Shown here piece by piece: positions 35,322 through 44,111 of a stretch of 64,000 nucleotides of DNA. Each line of letters opens with the position of its first letter. Position 1 is the stretch's first letter. The notes below the pieces were generated by a model. It did not search any database, was not told where the DNA came from, and saw only the letters and a program-made list of their open reading frames with translations. Source of the stretch: Chryseobacterium sp. SC28 (lineage in GTDB: Bacteria; Bacteroidota; Bacteroidia; Flavobacteriales; Weeksellaceae). A program made the position numbers and the translations under genes. Where the stretch lies: assembly GCF_003932955.1 (NCBI RefSeq), contig NZ_QOVY01000012.1, forward strand, positions 1 to 64,000, written 5' to 3'.

Positions 35322-36503
35322 TCAAGTGCTTCGCAGAATCTCTTTTCCATTGATGCTTTGCGTAAAAATCAAATATTGGTTTCCGCCGTCGTTCAGTTTG
35401 TATTTTTTCTTGATTTCGTCGGGTTTCAGCGGATAATTTTTGGAAATGATATTGTACTTCTCGCCTTTTTTCAAATCCTTTGCTTGTATTTTTTCGATTG
35501 ATAAAACCCTTCCCGGAAAATCTTCAATTTTTTGCTCAGATGTATAAAAATGTGTGTTTCGATGCAATTTTTTCAATCCGAATTGTTGCGAAATGATATT
35601 AAAAGCGCCTGCTTTCAGGATGGAGTTATTGGGAATGTAAAGGAAATCCGAACTTCCCGAGTATTCTGATTTTGCATCTTTTTCGTCATTATGACTAAAA
35701 GAAAATTCGGCTTCATTGGATTCCAAATTCACACAAGTTATTTTGGTATGGTGCTTATTATTAATTTCTTGATTATCAACAACTAAGATTAATTCTTTCA
35801 CCTCATTTCTGATCGCGATTATTTGGATTTCGGTAATGTTTTTCAAGGCGCCCAGCAGATAGGAAATATCAACCAATGGCGACAATTTGACCATAATCTT
35901 TGCTGCAATAGAACCGATTCTTTCCCAGATTTCAAAAAGATTGGGGGAAAGATCTTCGAGTAGAAATTTCTTTTTATTATTCACATCCCGCCGAGCCGGA
36001 TCGAGATAAGCGACATCAAAACTAATTTTGCCTTCCAACTGAGACTGCAACTGACTTTCAAGAAATTCTTCGAGGTTTTGATTGATGAAGCTTGCTTTTC
36101 TGTTCAAAATTTTCCAGTTATGCGCTACGATTTGGATCAGTTCGGGATTTTGCTCCACGAGTGTTACATTTTCAAAATTCTGAGACAAAAAATAAGCGTC
36201 AATGCCGAAGCCACAAGTCAAATCGAGGAAAGATTGTCCTTTCACGCTTTTAGCTTTGTACGCCGCAGTCGATTGCGAAGAAGCTTGTTCCAGATTGAGA
36301 TTTGGCGGAAAAACAATCTGATCTTTTAGCAGAAATGGGAACTTTCTCTGAGCCGTTTTTTTCCCTTTAATTTGCTGAACGATTTCCTGAATGGAAACGT
36401 CTGGAAATGGAGATTTTTTCAGTAATAATTGATGGAGATCGGTGCTTAAATTTTCATTAATAAATCTCTGGACTTCCGGTAAAAGCAAATTTGAAAATCC
36501 CAT
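35322..36503 (-). CDS. Class I SAM-dependent methyltransferase with THUMP-like domain
   Basis: 393 aa. The Rossmann SAM site is FLDLTCGFGIDAYFLSQNF (motif I), VTLVEQNPELIQI (motif II) and VAYLDPARRD (motif IV-like). The C-terminal part (about 320-393, KGEKYNIISKNYPLKPDEIKKKYKLNDGG) matches the THUMP-like domain, so the target is probably RNA or a ribosomal component; unproven. The ATG lies one base after the stop of the DUF1801 remnant, showing that the methyltransferase was once the downstream gene of that gene. Confidence 0.88.
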   Translation of the reverse strand: MGFSNLLLPEVQRFINENLSTDLHQLLLKKSPFPDVSIQEIVQQIKGKKTAQRKFPFLLKDQIVFPPNLNLEQASSQSTAAYKAKSVKGQSFLDLTCGFGIDAYFLSQNFENVTLVEQNPELIQIVAHNWKILNRKASFINQNLEEFLESQLQSQLEGKISFDVAYLDPARRDVNNKKKFLLEDLSPNLFEIWERIGSIAAKIMVKLSPLVDISYLLGALKNITEIQIIAIRNEVKELILVVDNQEINNKHHTKITCVNLESNEAEFSFSHNDEKDAKSEYSGSSDFLYIPNNSILKAGAFNIISQQFGLKKLHRNTHFYTSEQKIEDFPGRVLSIEKIQAKDLKKGEKYNIISKNYPLKPDEIKKKYKLNDGGNQYLIFTQSINGKEILRST

Positions 36504-36504
36504 T

Positions 36505-36639
36505 TTAACCGTATATATTTTTGATTTTGGTAATGCTGGAATGGATCAATTTTCTTAGAATATCAAAATTAATATCTTCATTTTTTTTGATGTAGATGCA
36601 GGCTTTGGCCATTTTGAATTTTCCCAATTCTTGTAGTTT
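36505..36639 (-). pseudogene. 3' remnant of a DUF1801 gene
   Basis: A 44-codon open stretch directly after and in frame with the MFS stop codon. It reads ...LGKFKMAKACIYIKK, then EDINFDILRKLIHSS and ends NIYG. This is the characteristic C-terminal tail of DUF1801 proteins (LGKxKxGKxCLYIKKLEDID...LEKLI). The rest of the gene is missing, replaced by the MFS transporter gene. An internal ATG at 36612 could give a 35-residue peptide, but without the DUF1801 core this is unlikely to be functional. Confidence 0.62.
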
Positions 36640-38052
36640 TTAAGCCGATTTCATATTTTCGCCGTCTCGGAAATCGAGTCTTCGGAAAACAAGTCCCGAC
36701 AAAATAGTCAGAAAACCCATAATCAGAAATGTATAGCGGAAAGCATTGTGAACCTCATTTTTAATTAAAGCAGTGTCGCCTTCGAATAATTTCAGAACAA
36801 TCAAGCCGAACGAAATCCCGAAGCCGACTGCAAACTGCTGATTGACGGCTACAAAGGAGTTTCCGCTGCTGTTTTGATATGGTCGCAAATCGGCGATGGA
36901 AATCGTATTCATAGACGTAAACTGAATCGAATTAAAAAACCCGAGAAGCAACAACACGGGAACAAACCAATAGATGGAAGTGTGGACGCCAGGAATTGCT
37001 AAACAACAGATTACCAAACCGATTACGAAAGTATTGAACATCAACGTTTTTCGGTAACCAAATCTTTTTAAAATAGAAATGACGGCAGATTTACCAAACA
37101 TAGACGTAAGAGCCATCGGCGCCACAATCCAACCCGATGTGAGCGCAGATTGCCCGTAAGCAATCTGAATCATCAGCGGAACCAGAAGCGGAATGGAACT
37201 GATGCCCAGCCGGGTCACAAGATTTCCCAATATCCCAACCCGGAACGTGCGTACGTGAAAAAGGTTGAGCGGAAAAATAGGATTGTTGTCGGTTTTGGCG
37301 TGTTGGTAATAGAAATACAGCATCAAAAAACCCAATACGAAAACCAAGAGCACCGGCGTAATATTCTGTGCATTCCCCAGCAATTCCAAAGAAACCGACA
37401 GCAGCAAAGAGGCCATCGCAAAGATGAGAAATCCCTTCAAATCGAAATCGATAACGGGCGATTTGTAATTGGGCATATATTTTAAACTCAAAATAATCCC
37501 TAAAATCCCGATCGGAATATTGATGAGAAAAATCCAGTGCCACGTCAAATAATCGACAATATAACCCCCGACCACAGGCCCCAGCACCGGACCAATGAGA
37601 GCGGGAATCGTGGCAAAATTGAGCGCTTTCAACAATTCATTTTTATTAAATGTTTTGATGAGGGCCAATTTTCCCACCGGCGTCATCAGACTTCCGCCCA
37701 CACCTTGCACCACTCTGGAAATCACCAACTGCGTCAAATCCTGCGACAATGCACAAAATAACGATCCCAGCGAGAATATCGCCAGTGCAATGATAAAAAT
37801 TTTCTTCGTCCCGAATTTATCTGCCAAAAATCCGCTGACCGGCATAAAAAGAGCCAGCGTCAAGACGTAGCTGATGATCGCATTCTGCATATCCAGTGGC
37901 GACTCGTGCAAATCTCGGGCAATGGATGGCAACGATGTGTTTAGAATCGTAGAATCCAGCATCTGCATAAAGATTGCAGTGGCTAAGATGGATGGGAGAT
38001 ATTTTTTGAAAGACTCCGTATTTATGCCGTTTGTGGTTCTTGTTTCGCTCAT
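36640..38052 (-). CDS. MFS multidrug exporter, DHA2 (EmrB/QacA) type
   Basis: Proton-coupled drug exporter of the DHA2 branch (470 aa, about 14 helices). Motif A is GFLADKFGTKKIF between helices 2 and 3, motif C is the GPVLGPVVGGYIVD segment in helix 5, and MLDSTILNTSLPSIARDL in helix 1 is the DHA2 mark (D-N in helix 1). No EmrA-like adaptor or regulator is adjacent. The first 3' bases beyond its stop are the DUF1801 remnant, so this gene may have been inserted there. Confidence 0.93.
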   Translation of the reverse strand: MSETRTTNGINTESFKKYLPSILATAIFMQMLDSTILNTSLPSIARDLHESPLDMQNAIISYVLTLALFMPVSGFLADKFGTKKIFIIALAIFSLGSLFCALSQDLTQLVISRVVQGVGGSLMTPVGKLALIKTFNKNELLKALNFATIPALIGPVLGPVVGGYIVDYLTWHWIFLINIPIGILGIILSLKYMPNYKSPVIDFDLKGFLIFAMASLLLSVSLELLGNAQNITPVLLVFVLGFLMLYFYYQHAKTDNNPIFPLNLFHVRTFRVGILGNLVTRLGISSIPLLVPLMIQIAYGQSALTSGWIVAPMALTSMFGKSAVISILKRFGYRKTLMFNTFVIGLVICCLAIPGVHTSIYWFVPVLLLLGFFNSIQFTSMNTISIADLRPYQNSSGNSFVAVNQQFAVGFGISFGLIVLKLFEGDTALIKNEVHNAFRYTFLIMGFLTILSGLVFRRLDFRDGENMKSA

Positions 38053-38100
38053 TCTGTAGATTAATCTCTTATAAAAATCAGATTTTTTGGTAAATCGACT

Positions 38101-39192
38101 TCAAGCCAATGGCTCTTGCTGGCTGAGGCAATGGAAGCTGCCCAATCCCCAGATAATATCGGTAGAATCTATGCCCACCACTTCCCGATCTGGAAAACAT
38201 TTCTGAATAATTTTGAGGGCAATCTCATCCTTTTTGCAATTGTAAATGGGGACAATCACAGATTTGTTGGCGATGTAGAAATTAGCATAAGATGCCGGCA
38301 ATCTTTGTCCGTCGCAATAAACAGGATCTGGCATCGGAAGTTCAATAATATTTAGAGGTCTTCCGTCCAAAAGTTTCATTTCTTTTAGCTGGCGGAGATT
38401 ATTTTGAAGAATTTCATAATTATCATCATCTTTATTATCTTCGATAACTGCCAGAACTGTGTCCACATTTACGAAACGAGCCGTATCGTCCACGTGTCCG
38501 TCGGTATCGTCGCCCGCGATGCCGTCATCTATCCAAAGGACTTGTTTTTGTCCGTAATATTTTTTTAGATATTCCTCAATTTCTTCTTGTGAAAGATACG
38601 GATTTCTGTTCTCGTTGAGCAGGCAAGATTTGGAAGTCAAGACCGTTCCGGCGCCGTTGAACTCTACGGAACCACCTTCCATAATGATTCCTGGATACAG
38701 AACAGGAAGTCCTTTTTCTTCAGCTATTTTGGTCGGAATCGCATCGTCTAATTCAAATGGCGGATATTTTCCTCCCCAAGCATTGAAACCCCAATCAATA
38801 ATGATTTTCTTGGGTTCTTCTCCTTTTTTATTGATTAAGAAAGCTGGGCCGTGGTCTCTGCACCAGGCGTCGTTGGTTTCGTGGAAATAGAACTCGACCT
38901 TGGAAATATCTGCGCCGGCCTTGGCGATATGTTCCATTGCGAAGGCTTGCATTTCCTGATCTTTTACATTGATGCAGACAAATTCTCCTTTGGTCAACTC
39001 TGCGATAAATTTGGCGTAAGCAGGATAAATCCGATCGATTTTTCCCGGCCATGATTCTTCTTTATGAGGCCACGAGAGCCAGGTTGCCTCGTGTTCTTCC
39101 CATTCGGCTGGGAAAGTGTAGTCCGCGAGATTTATATTTTCAGGGATGTGATTATTGTTCATTTTGAATATTTCCAAAGTTTTTGAGTTCAT
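38101..39192 (-). CDS. aguA: Agmatine deiminase
   Basis: Converts agmatine to N-carbamoylputrescine, the first step of the agmatine route to putrescine. The guanidine-modifying fold motifs are WEEHEATWLSWPHKEESWPG, DAWCRDHGPAFLIN, GIIMEGGSVEFNGAGT, DDTDGHVDDTARF and the catalytic cysteine in GSFHCLSQQEP (Cys355). A second ATG ten codons in (39162) opens MNNNHIPENINLADY and may be the true start; the upstream one lies 3 bases after the YhcG stop. The pathway partner aguB is the second gene upstream, with a nuclease gene between. Confidence 0.94.
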   Translation of the reverse strand: MNSKTLEIFKMNNNHIPENINLADYTFPAEWEEHEATWLSWPHKEESWPGKIDRIYPAYAKFIAELTKGEFVCINVKDQEMQAFAMEHIAKAGADISKVEFYFHETNDAWCRDHGPAFLINKKGEEPKKIIIDWGFNAWGGKYPPFELDDAIPTKIAEEKGLPVLYPGIIMEGGSVEFNGAGTVLTSKSCLLNENRNPYLSQEEIEEYLKKYYGQKQVLWIDDGIAGDDTDGHVDDTARFVNVDTVLAVIEDNKDDDNYEILQNNLRQLKEMKLLDGRPLNIIELPMPDPVYCDGQRLPASYANFYIANKSVIVPIYNCKKDEIALKIIQKCFPDREVVGIDSTDIIWGLGSFHCLSQQEPLA

Positions 39193-39195
39193 TTT

Positions 39196-40179
39196 CTATA
39201 TCTTCAATGCTTGGAAGAACACTTGGAGATGATCCGGAAGCTTTTCCACCAATTGGATTTCGCTGATGCCGATTGGTTTATGGATGTCCCTCAAAGCAAA
39301 TTCGGCCTCGATATTATTTTTGTCTTTGCAAAGTGAAATTCCAATGCTTGGGTTTTCGGACTCTTCCTTTATCAAACTATCGACGGCTGACGAATAAAAA
39401 TTCAGTTTTCCCGTGTATTCGGGTTTGAATTTTGTATTTTTCAGTTCTATTACGACATAGCATTTGAGTTTGATATGGTAAAAAAGCAAATCCAGATAAT
39501 AACCCTGATTGGCAACCACGAGATGATATTGATTTCCCACAAAAGAAACGCCTTTTCCTAATTCTAGAAGAAATCTGGTAATGTGATGCGTTAGTTGTTT
39601 TTCGATGTCCTTTTCGTGGAATTCCTGATCTATGGTCAAAAAATCAAAGATATAAGGATCTTTCAATGTTTGATTAGCCAGATCCGAAAGTGGTTTGGGT
39701 AAAGTGTTTTCAAAGTTGTTGATGGATTTTCCTTGTCTTTCCTTCAGATTGCTTTTGATTTGCAAATCCAGAACGTCTCGGCTCCAGTTATTTTCGATGC
39801 ATCTTTCTGCATACCAAAATCTTATTTTTTGGTCTTTTATTTTCTCAATTAGCAAAATATTATGACCCCACGGTAATTTTGCCACAAGCTGTGGCAAAAT
39901 TGCTTCGTTTGGATATTCACGATAAAAAGCCAGCATTCTACCAAGGTTTCTTTCAGAATAACCTTTTGCATTTGGAAATTCATTTTTCAGATCTTTAGCC
40001 AATTGCGGAATCACGCCGGAGGACCAGCCTTTCTCACTTTGTTTTTGAGCAATAGAATTGCCAATTTGCCAATACAAAAAAATCATTTCTGAGTTCACAG
40101 ACAAGGCAGCCTTTAGCTGGGCGCTCAGTATTCTTTGTTTTATGTCTGCAAAAAGGTTTTGGTAAATATCAAGTTCCAT
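39196..40179 (-). CDS. YhcG-family PDDEXK nuclease domain protein (DUF1016)
   Basis: 327 aa. The N-terminal DUF1016_N helical domain (residues 1-170, YWQIGNSIAQKQ, RNLGRMLAFYREYP, LPWGHNILLIEKIKD) is followed by a PD-(D/E)XK nuclease domain with YYLDLLFYH, VVIELKNTKFKPEYTGKLNFY (E-x-K) and later helices. The family is common near defence and restriction genes and is predicted to act on DNA or RNA. Here it stands as the only such gene, wedged between the two agmatine-pathway genes on the same strand with 3 and 24 base gaps. This argues for recent gain. Confidence 0.9.
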   Translation of the reverse strand: MELDIYQNLFADIKQRILSAQLKAALSVNSEMIFLYWQIGNSIAQKQSEKGWSSGVIPQLAKDLKNEFPNAKGYSERNLGRMLAFYREYPNEAILPQLVAKLPWGHNILLIEKIKDQKIRFWYAERCIENNWSRDVLDLQIKSNLKERQGKSINNFENTLPKPLSDLANQTLKDPYIFDFLTIDQEFHEKDIEKQLTHHITRFLLELGKGVSFVGNQYHLVVANQGYYLDLLFYHIKLKCYVVIELKNTKFKPEYTGKLNFYSSAVDSLIKEESENPSIGISLCKDKNNIEAEFALRDIHKPIGISEIQLVEKLPDHLQVFFQALKI

Positions 40180-40203
40180 TAGTAGGCATCGAAAAAGTAT
40201 GGG

Positions 40204-41079
40204 TTAATCTTCATCTATAAATCGTTTAGTAATCGGCAAATAACTATCAATCCTTCTGTCTCTCAAAAATGGCCAGTGTTTTCTCATATAATCGGTTTGA
40301 GCCAGATCTACTTCTGTCACTGCCACTTCTTCCTGATCGTGAGAAGCCAGATATAATAATTTTCCCTGAGCATTGGTCACGAAACTGCCACCCCAAAATT
40401 TCATGGCGCCATCCTGCTCGAAGCCTACTCTATTGACAGAAACTACGGGAAGCCCATTTGCAACCGAATGAGATCGCTGAATGGTCTGCCAGGCGTTGTA
40501 TTGATCCTGATTGGTTTCGTCGTCCTGAGTGGTGTCCCAACCAATGGCTGTGGGATAAAACAAAATATCTGCACCCATCAAAGCAGTAATTCTGGATGCT
40601 TCGGGATACCACTGATCCCAGCAAATCAAAACACCAACTTTACCGAATTTTGTAGGGAAAACTTTATAACCCAAATCGCCCGGCGTGAAGTAGAATTTTT
40701 CATAAAATGCAGGATCATCGGGAATGTGCATTTTGCGGTACTTGCCAAGATAAGCTCCGTCTGCATCGATGACGGCGGTAGTGTTGTGATAAAGGCCCTG
40801 CGCTCTTTTCTCGAATAATGAAGCGATGATGACGACGCCCAATTCTTTTGCAACTCCAGACAACGCATCTGTTGAAGGTCCCGGAATTGGTTCTGCCAAA
40901 TCGAAATTGTTGTAATCCTCTACATCGCAGAAATATAAAGAAGCGAAAAGCTCCTGCAGACATACGATCTGTGCTCCTTTTGCGGCGGCTTCCTTTATTT
41001 TTTCGATGGCTTTGTTCAGGTTTTGCTGCTTGTCTGCGGTGCAAGACATCTGAACAGTTCCTATTTTTACTTTAGACAT
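40204..41079 (-). CDS. aguB: N-carbamoylputrescine amidase
   Basis: Nitrilase-superfamily enzyme (291 aa) that hydrolyses N-carbamoylputrescine to putrescine, CO2 and ammonia. The Glu-Lys-Cys triad is Glu43 (CLQELFAS), Lys116 (KYRKMHIP) and Cys153 (LICWDQWYPE). The substrate-loop sequence EPIPGPSTDAL is shared with plant and bacterial AguB. It is the first gene of the transcript that continues with the YhcG gene and aguA. Confidence 0.94.
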   Translation of the reverse strand: MSKVKIGTVQMSCTADKQQNLNKAIEKIKEAAAKGAQIVCLQELFASLYFCDVEDYNNFDLAEPIPGPSTDALSGVAKELGVVIIASLFEKRAQGLYHNTTAVIDADGAYLGKYRKMHIPDDPAFYEKFYFTPGDLGYKVFPTKFGKVGVLICWDQWYPEASRITALMGADILFYPTAIGWDTTQDDETNQDQYNAWQTIQRSHSVANGLPVVSVNRVGFEQDGAMKFWGGSFVTNAQGKLLYLASHDQEEVAVTEVDLAQTDYMRKHWPFLRDRRIDSYLPITKRFIDED

Positions 41080-41217
41080 TTTCTGAAAATTTTTACAAAA
41101 ATACTAAGATTATAGGGAATCAAAATGCTGCCGGAAAAATCGGTGCGATATTATGCAAAAGTAATTTAGTAATAAGCATTTTCTATTTTCTTAAGCTCAA
41201 AATCCTGAGGGAATATT

Positions 41218-41225
41218 TACCTTTG
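41218..41225 (+). promoter_or_regulatory. -7 box of the thioesterase gene
   Basis: TACCTTTG, full consensus, 28 bases before the ATG at 41254. Confidence 0.6.
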
Positions 41226-41253
41226 TATTCTATTAAAACCTCAAATAACGACG

Positions 41254-41667
41254 ATGAATTACCACACCAGAAAATGGATCAAACCGGAAGACCTCAATCC
41301 CAACCATTCGCTTTTCGGAGGAAGGCTGTTGCAATGGATTGACGAGGAAGCTGCGCTTTATGCGATTATTCAGTTAGAAAATTCCAGAACGGTTACCAAA
41401 TATATTTCGGAAATTAACTTTGTAAGTTCTGCTAAGCAGGGCGATATCATAGAGATCGGAATCGAGGCGGTTGAGTTTGGAAGAACATCTCTCACATTAC
41501 GCTGCGAAGTCCGGAACAAAATGACGCACCAAAAAATTATCACGATTGAAAGATTGGTTTTCGTCGCATTAGATGAAGACGGAAATCCCAAACCACACGG
41601 CAAAACCAAAATCGAATATGTGGAAGACCGGCTCTACATCAAAAATACTTCGGCTGATAACGAATAG
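41254..41667 (+). CDS. Acyl-CoA thioesterase, hotdog fold (YciA/BACH type)
   Basis: 137 aa hotdog-fold hydrolase releasing free acids from acyl-CoA. It begins WIKPEDLNPNHSLFGGRLLQWIDEEAALYA with the Asn-His and the catalytic Asp (WIDEEA), and continues TKYISEINFVSSAKQGDIIEIGIEAVEFGRTSLTL. This is the YciA/medium-chain group. Single-gene unit divergent from aguB. Confidence 0.9.
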   Translation: MNYHTRKWIKPEDLNPNHSLFGGRLLQWIDEEAALYAIIQLENSRTVTKYISEINFVSSAKQGDIIEIGIEAVEFGRTSLTLRCEVRNKMTHQKIITIERLVFVALDEDGNPKPHGKTKIEYVEDRLYIKNTSADNE

Positions 41668-41808
41668 AATACATCCCAAAAAAAATCAGCTATACATTTT
41701 TGAAGAGATTTAATATTAGAAAGTAGCATCATTCTAATTCTAAATTATAATAGTCCCGAGTTGTTCCGATTATTTTATTTAAATTCGTCACATTGATAAA
41801 TTGACAAA

Positions 41809-43944
41809 ATGACAAGAAAAATTCTAATCTCAGCCTTATTTTTATTCGCAGCAATGGCTTTTGGCCAGCAGTACGGCGGAATGTGGATTCCCACGGAACT
41901 TAATGAAAAAGAAATGAAAGATCTGGGAATGAAGATCTCTGCAAAAGACATCTTCGACCCAAACAAAGCCAGTATAAAAGACGCTGTAGTGCAATTTGAC
42001 GGTGGCTGCACGGCAGAAGTCATTTCTCCAAAAGGACTTTTGCTGACCAATCATCATTGTGGCTACGACAATATCCAAGCGCACTCTACGGTTGAAAATG
42101 ATCTGCTAACCAACGGATTTTGGGCAAAAGATATGAGCGGCGAATTGCCAAATCCTGGTGTTACAGTAGATTTCGTTACAGACATCAAAGAAGTAACGGC
42201 TCAAATCCTTCTGGGAACAGAAAACCTGGCAGGCCCTGATCTCACGAAGAAAATTAACGAGAATATCGAGACCTATAAAAAAACTCAAAAAACTGAAACT
42301 TATCAAACGATTTCTGTGAAGCCGATGTATTACGGCAACAAGTTTTATGCTTATGTGATCGAGACTTTCAAAGATATTCGTTTGGTGGGCGCACCGCCTT
42401 CTGCGATTGGAAAATATGGCTCGGACACCGATAATTGGGTTTGGCCAAGACATACGGGAGACTTCTCGATGTTCCGAATCTACGCCGATAAAAACAACAA
42501 ACCGGCTGAATATTCCAAAGACAATATTCCCTACACACCGAAACATTTTCTCCCGATTTCTCTAAAAGATAAGAAAGAAAACGATTTCACTTTCGTATTC
42601 GGATTTCCCGGCAGAACAACGGAATATCTGCCTGCCATCGCCGTCGAAAAAATAATGACCGAGATCGATCCTGCAATGATCGCCGTGCGAGATGTTGCAC
42701 TGAAAACTTTGGACGAAAAAATGCGTACCAACGCTGCAACCAAAATCCAATACGCTTCCAAATATGCGCGGGTTGCCAATTATTGGAAAAAATGGATCGG
42801 CGAGGTCGAAGGTCTTAAAAAATCCAACGCTGTGGAGAAAAAGAAACAATATGAACAAATGTTGATTTCGAAAAATCCGGCTATCAAAACAACCATCGAT
42901 CAGCTGAATCAAAAATATAATGAACAGGCGCCCTACAACCTTCACCGCGCTTATTATTCAGAAATTTTAAGGAATTCTGAAACCTTTTTGCTGGCCAACA
43001 TTTACAGTACTTACATCCAAAATTACGAAGCCGGCAAAGCAGATGCAAAATATCTTGAAACCTTGAAAACCCGATTATCCGAAATTTACAAAGATTACGA
43101 TGCCGAACTGGATGCGAAAGTAACGGCGAAAATTCTTGCCCTTTATGCCAACAAAACTCCAACACAGTTTCTGCCGAAAGATTTTCAATTACTGAAAGAT
43201 GTGAATAAAAATTTAGCAATGTTTGAAACCATCTCCAAAATGTCTTTGATCACCGGAAGAGGAAATATGAACGGAACCAAAGCCGCTGATCTCAATAAAT
43301 TATTTTCGGATCAAAAAGCTTTGATAGAAAATCTGAAAAAAGATCCGTTTGTAGAGATGTTTACAACTTTCAAAAACTCATATTTAGCTACTACAGACGA
43401 CAAAGTAACAGCTCTGCAGGCGGATATCGATGCTTTGCAAAAGAAATTTATGGCGCAGCAAATGGAAACGGATAAGGAGAGGAAATTCTTTCCGGATGCC
43501 AACTCTACCCTTCGCGTAACCTATGGCCAAGTGAAAGGTTCGGAGCCGAGAGATGCGGTGACCTACGGCTATCAAACGCATCTTTCGGGGGTGATGGAAA
43601 AATACGTTCCCGGAGATTATGAATTTGATTTGCCCAAAAAATTAATCACGCTATACAACACCAAAGATTTCGGCATTTACAAAGATAAAAGCGGCGATGT
43701 TCCTGTCAACTTCACGGCAACCAACCACACCACGGGCGGCAACTCCGGAAGTCCTGCTTTGGATGCATACGGAAACCTGATTGGGCTAAACTTCGACAGG
43801 CAGTGGGAAGGCACGATGAGCGACATCAATTATGACCCGAAATTATGCCGAAATATTATGGTGGACACCAAATATATCCTCTTCGTGATTGATAAATATG
43901 CCGATGCAAAATGGCTGCTGAATGAGATGAAAATCGTAAAATAA
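41809..43944 (+). CDS. S46 dipeptidyl-peptidase, DPP11-like
   Basis: Periplasmic serine peptidase (711 aa) that removes dipeptides from the N-terminus of oligopeptides. Signal peptide to AFGQ (1-20); the catalytic His is in TNHHCGYD (around 82-83), Asp in GSDTDNWVWPRH and Ser646 in GGNSGSP. Arg664, 18 residues after the serine (LNFDR), occupies the place of Arg673 of P. gingivalis DPP11, which selects Asp/Glu at P1; DPP7 has Gly there. So acidic-residue specificity is expected. It works with the secreted M1 peptidase in growth on protein. Confidence 0.92.
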   Translation: MTRKILISALFLFAAMAFGQQYGGMWIPTELNEKEMKDLGMKISAKDIFDPNKASIKDAVVQFDGGCTAEVISPKGLLLTNHHCGYDNIQAHSTVENDLLTNGFWAKDMSGELPNPGVTVDFVTDIKEVTAQILLGTENLAGPDLTKKINENIETYKKTQKTETYQTISVKPMYYGNKFYAYVIETFKDIRLVGAPPSAIGKYGSDTDNWVWPRHTGDFSMFRIYADKNNKPAEYSKDNIPYTPKHFLPISLKDKKENDFTFVFGFPGRTTEYLPAIAVEKIMTEIDPAMIAVRDVALKTLDEKMRTNAATKIQYASKYARVANYWKKWIGEVEGLKKSNAVEKKKQYEQMLISKNPAIKTTIDQLNQKYNEQAPYNLHRAYYSEILRNSETFLLANIYSTYIQNYEAGKADAKYLETLKTRLSEIYKDYDAELDAKVTAKILALYANKTPTQFLPKDFQLLKDVNKNLAMFETISKMSLITGRGNMNGTKAADLNKLFSDQKALIENLKKDPFVEMFTTFKNSYLATTDDKVTALQADIDALQKKFMAQQMETDKERKFFPDANSTLRVTYGQVKGSEPRDAVTYGYQTHLSGVMEKYVPGDYEFDLPKKLITLYNTKDFGIYKDKSGDVPVNFTATNHTTGGNSGSPALDAYGNLIGLNFDRQWEGTMSDINYDPKLCRNIMVDTKYILFVIDKYADAKWLLNEMKIVK

Positions 43945-44064
43945 ATTTTTATTTGTTGTTTTACCAAAATAAATCCAATGGTCTCTTTATATAGTTTGGA
44001 TAGACAAGCAAAAAATTTCTCAATATTAGATCCTTTTACTGAACATAGAAGTTCCTTTATAAGA

Positions 44065-44090
44065 AAATCCCCCGAAAAATCGAGGGATTT
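44065..44090. terminator. Terminator between dpp11 and pnp
   Basis: AAATCCCCCGA (44065-44075) and TCGAGGGATTT (44080-44090) pair with one mismatch around an AAAA loop. T-rich ends on both sides suit termination of the two converging genes, though the T runs are short. Confidence 0.6.
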
Positions 44091-44111
44091 GCTATGATTA
44101 ATAATATTTTC

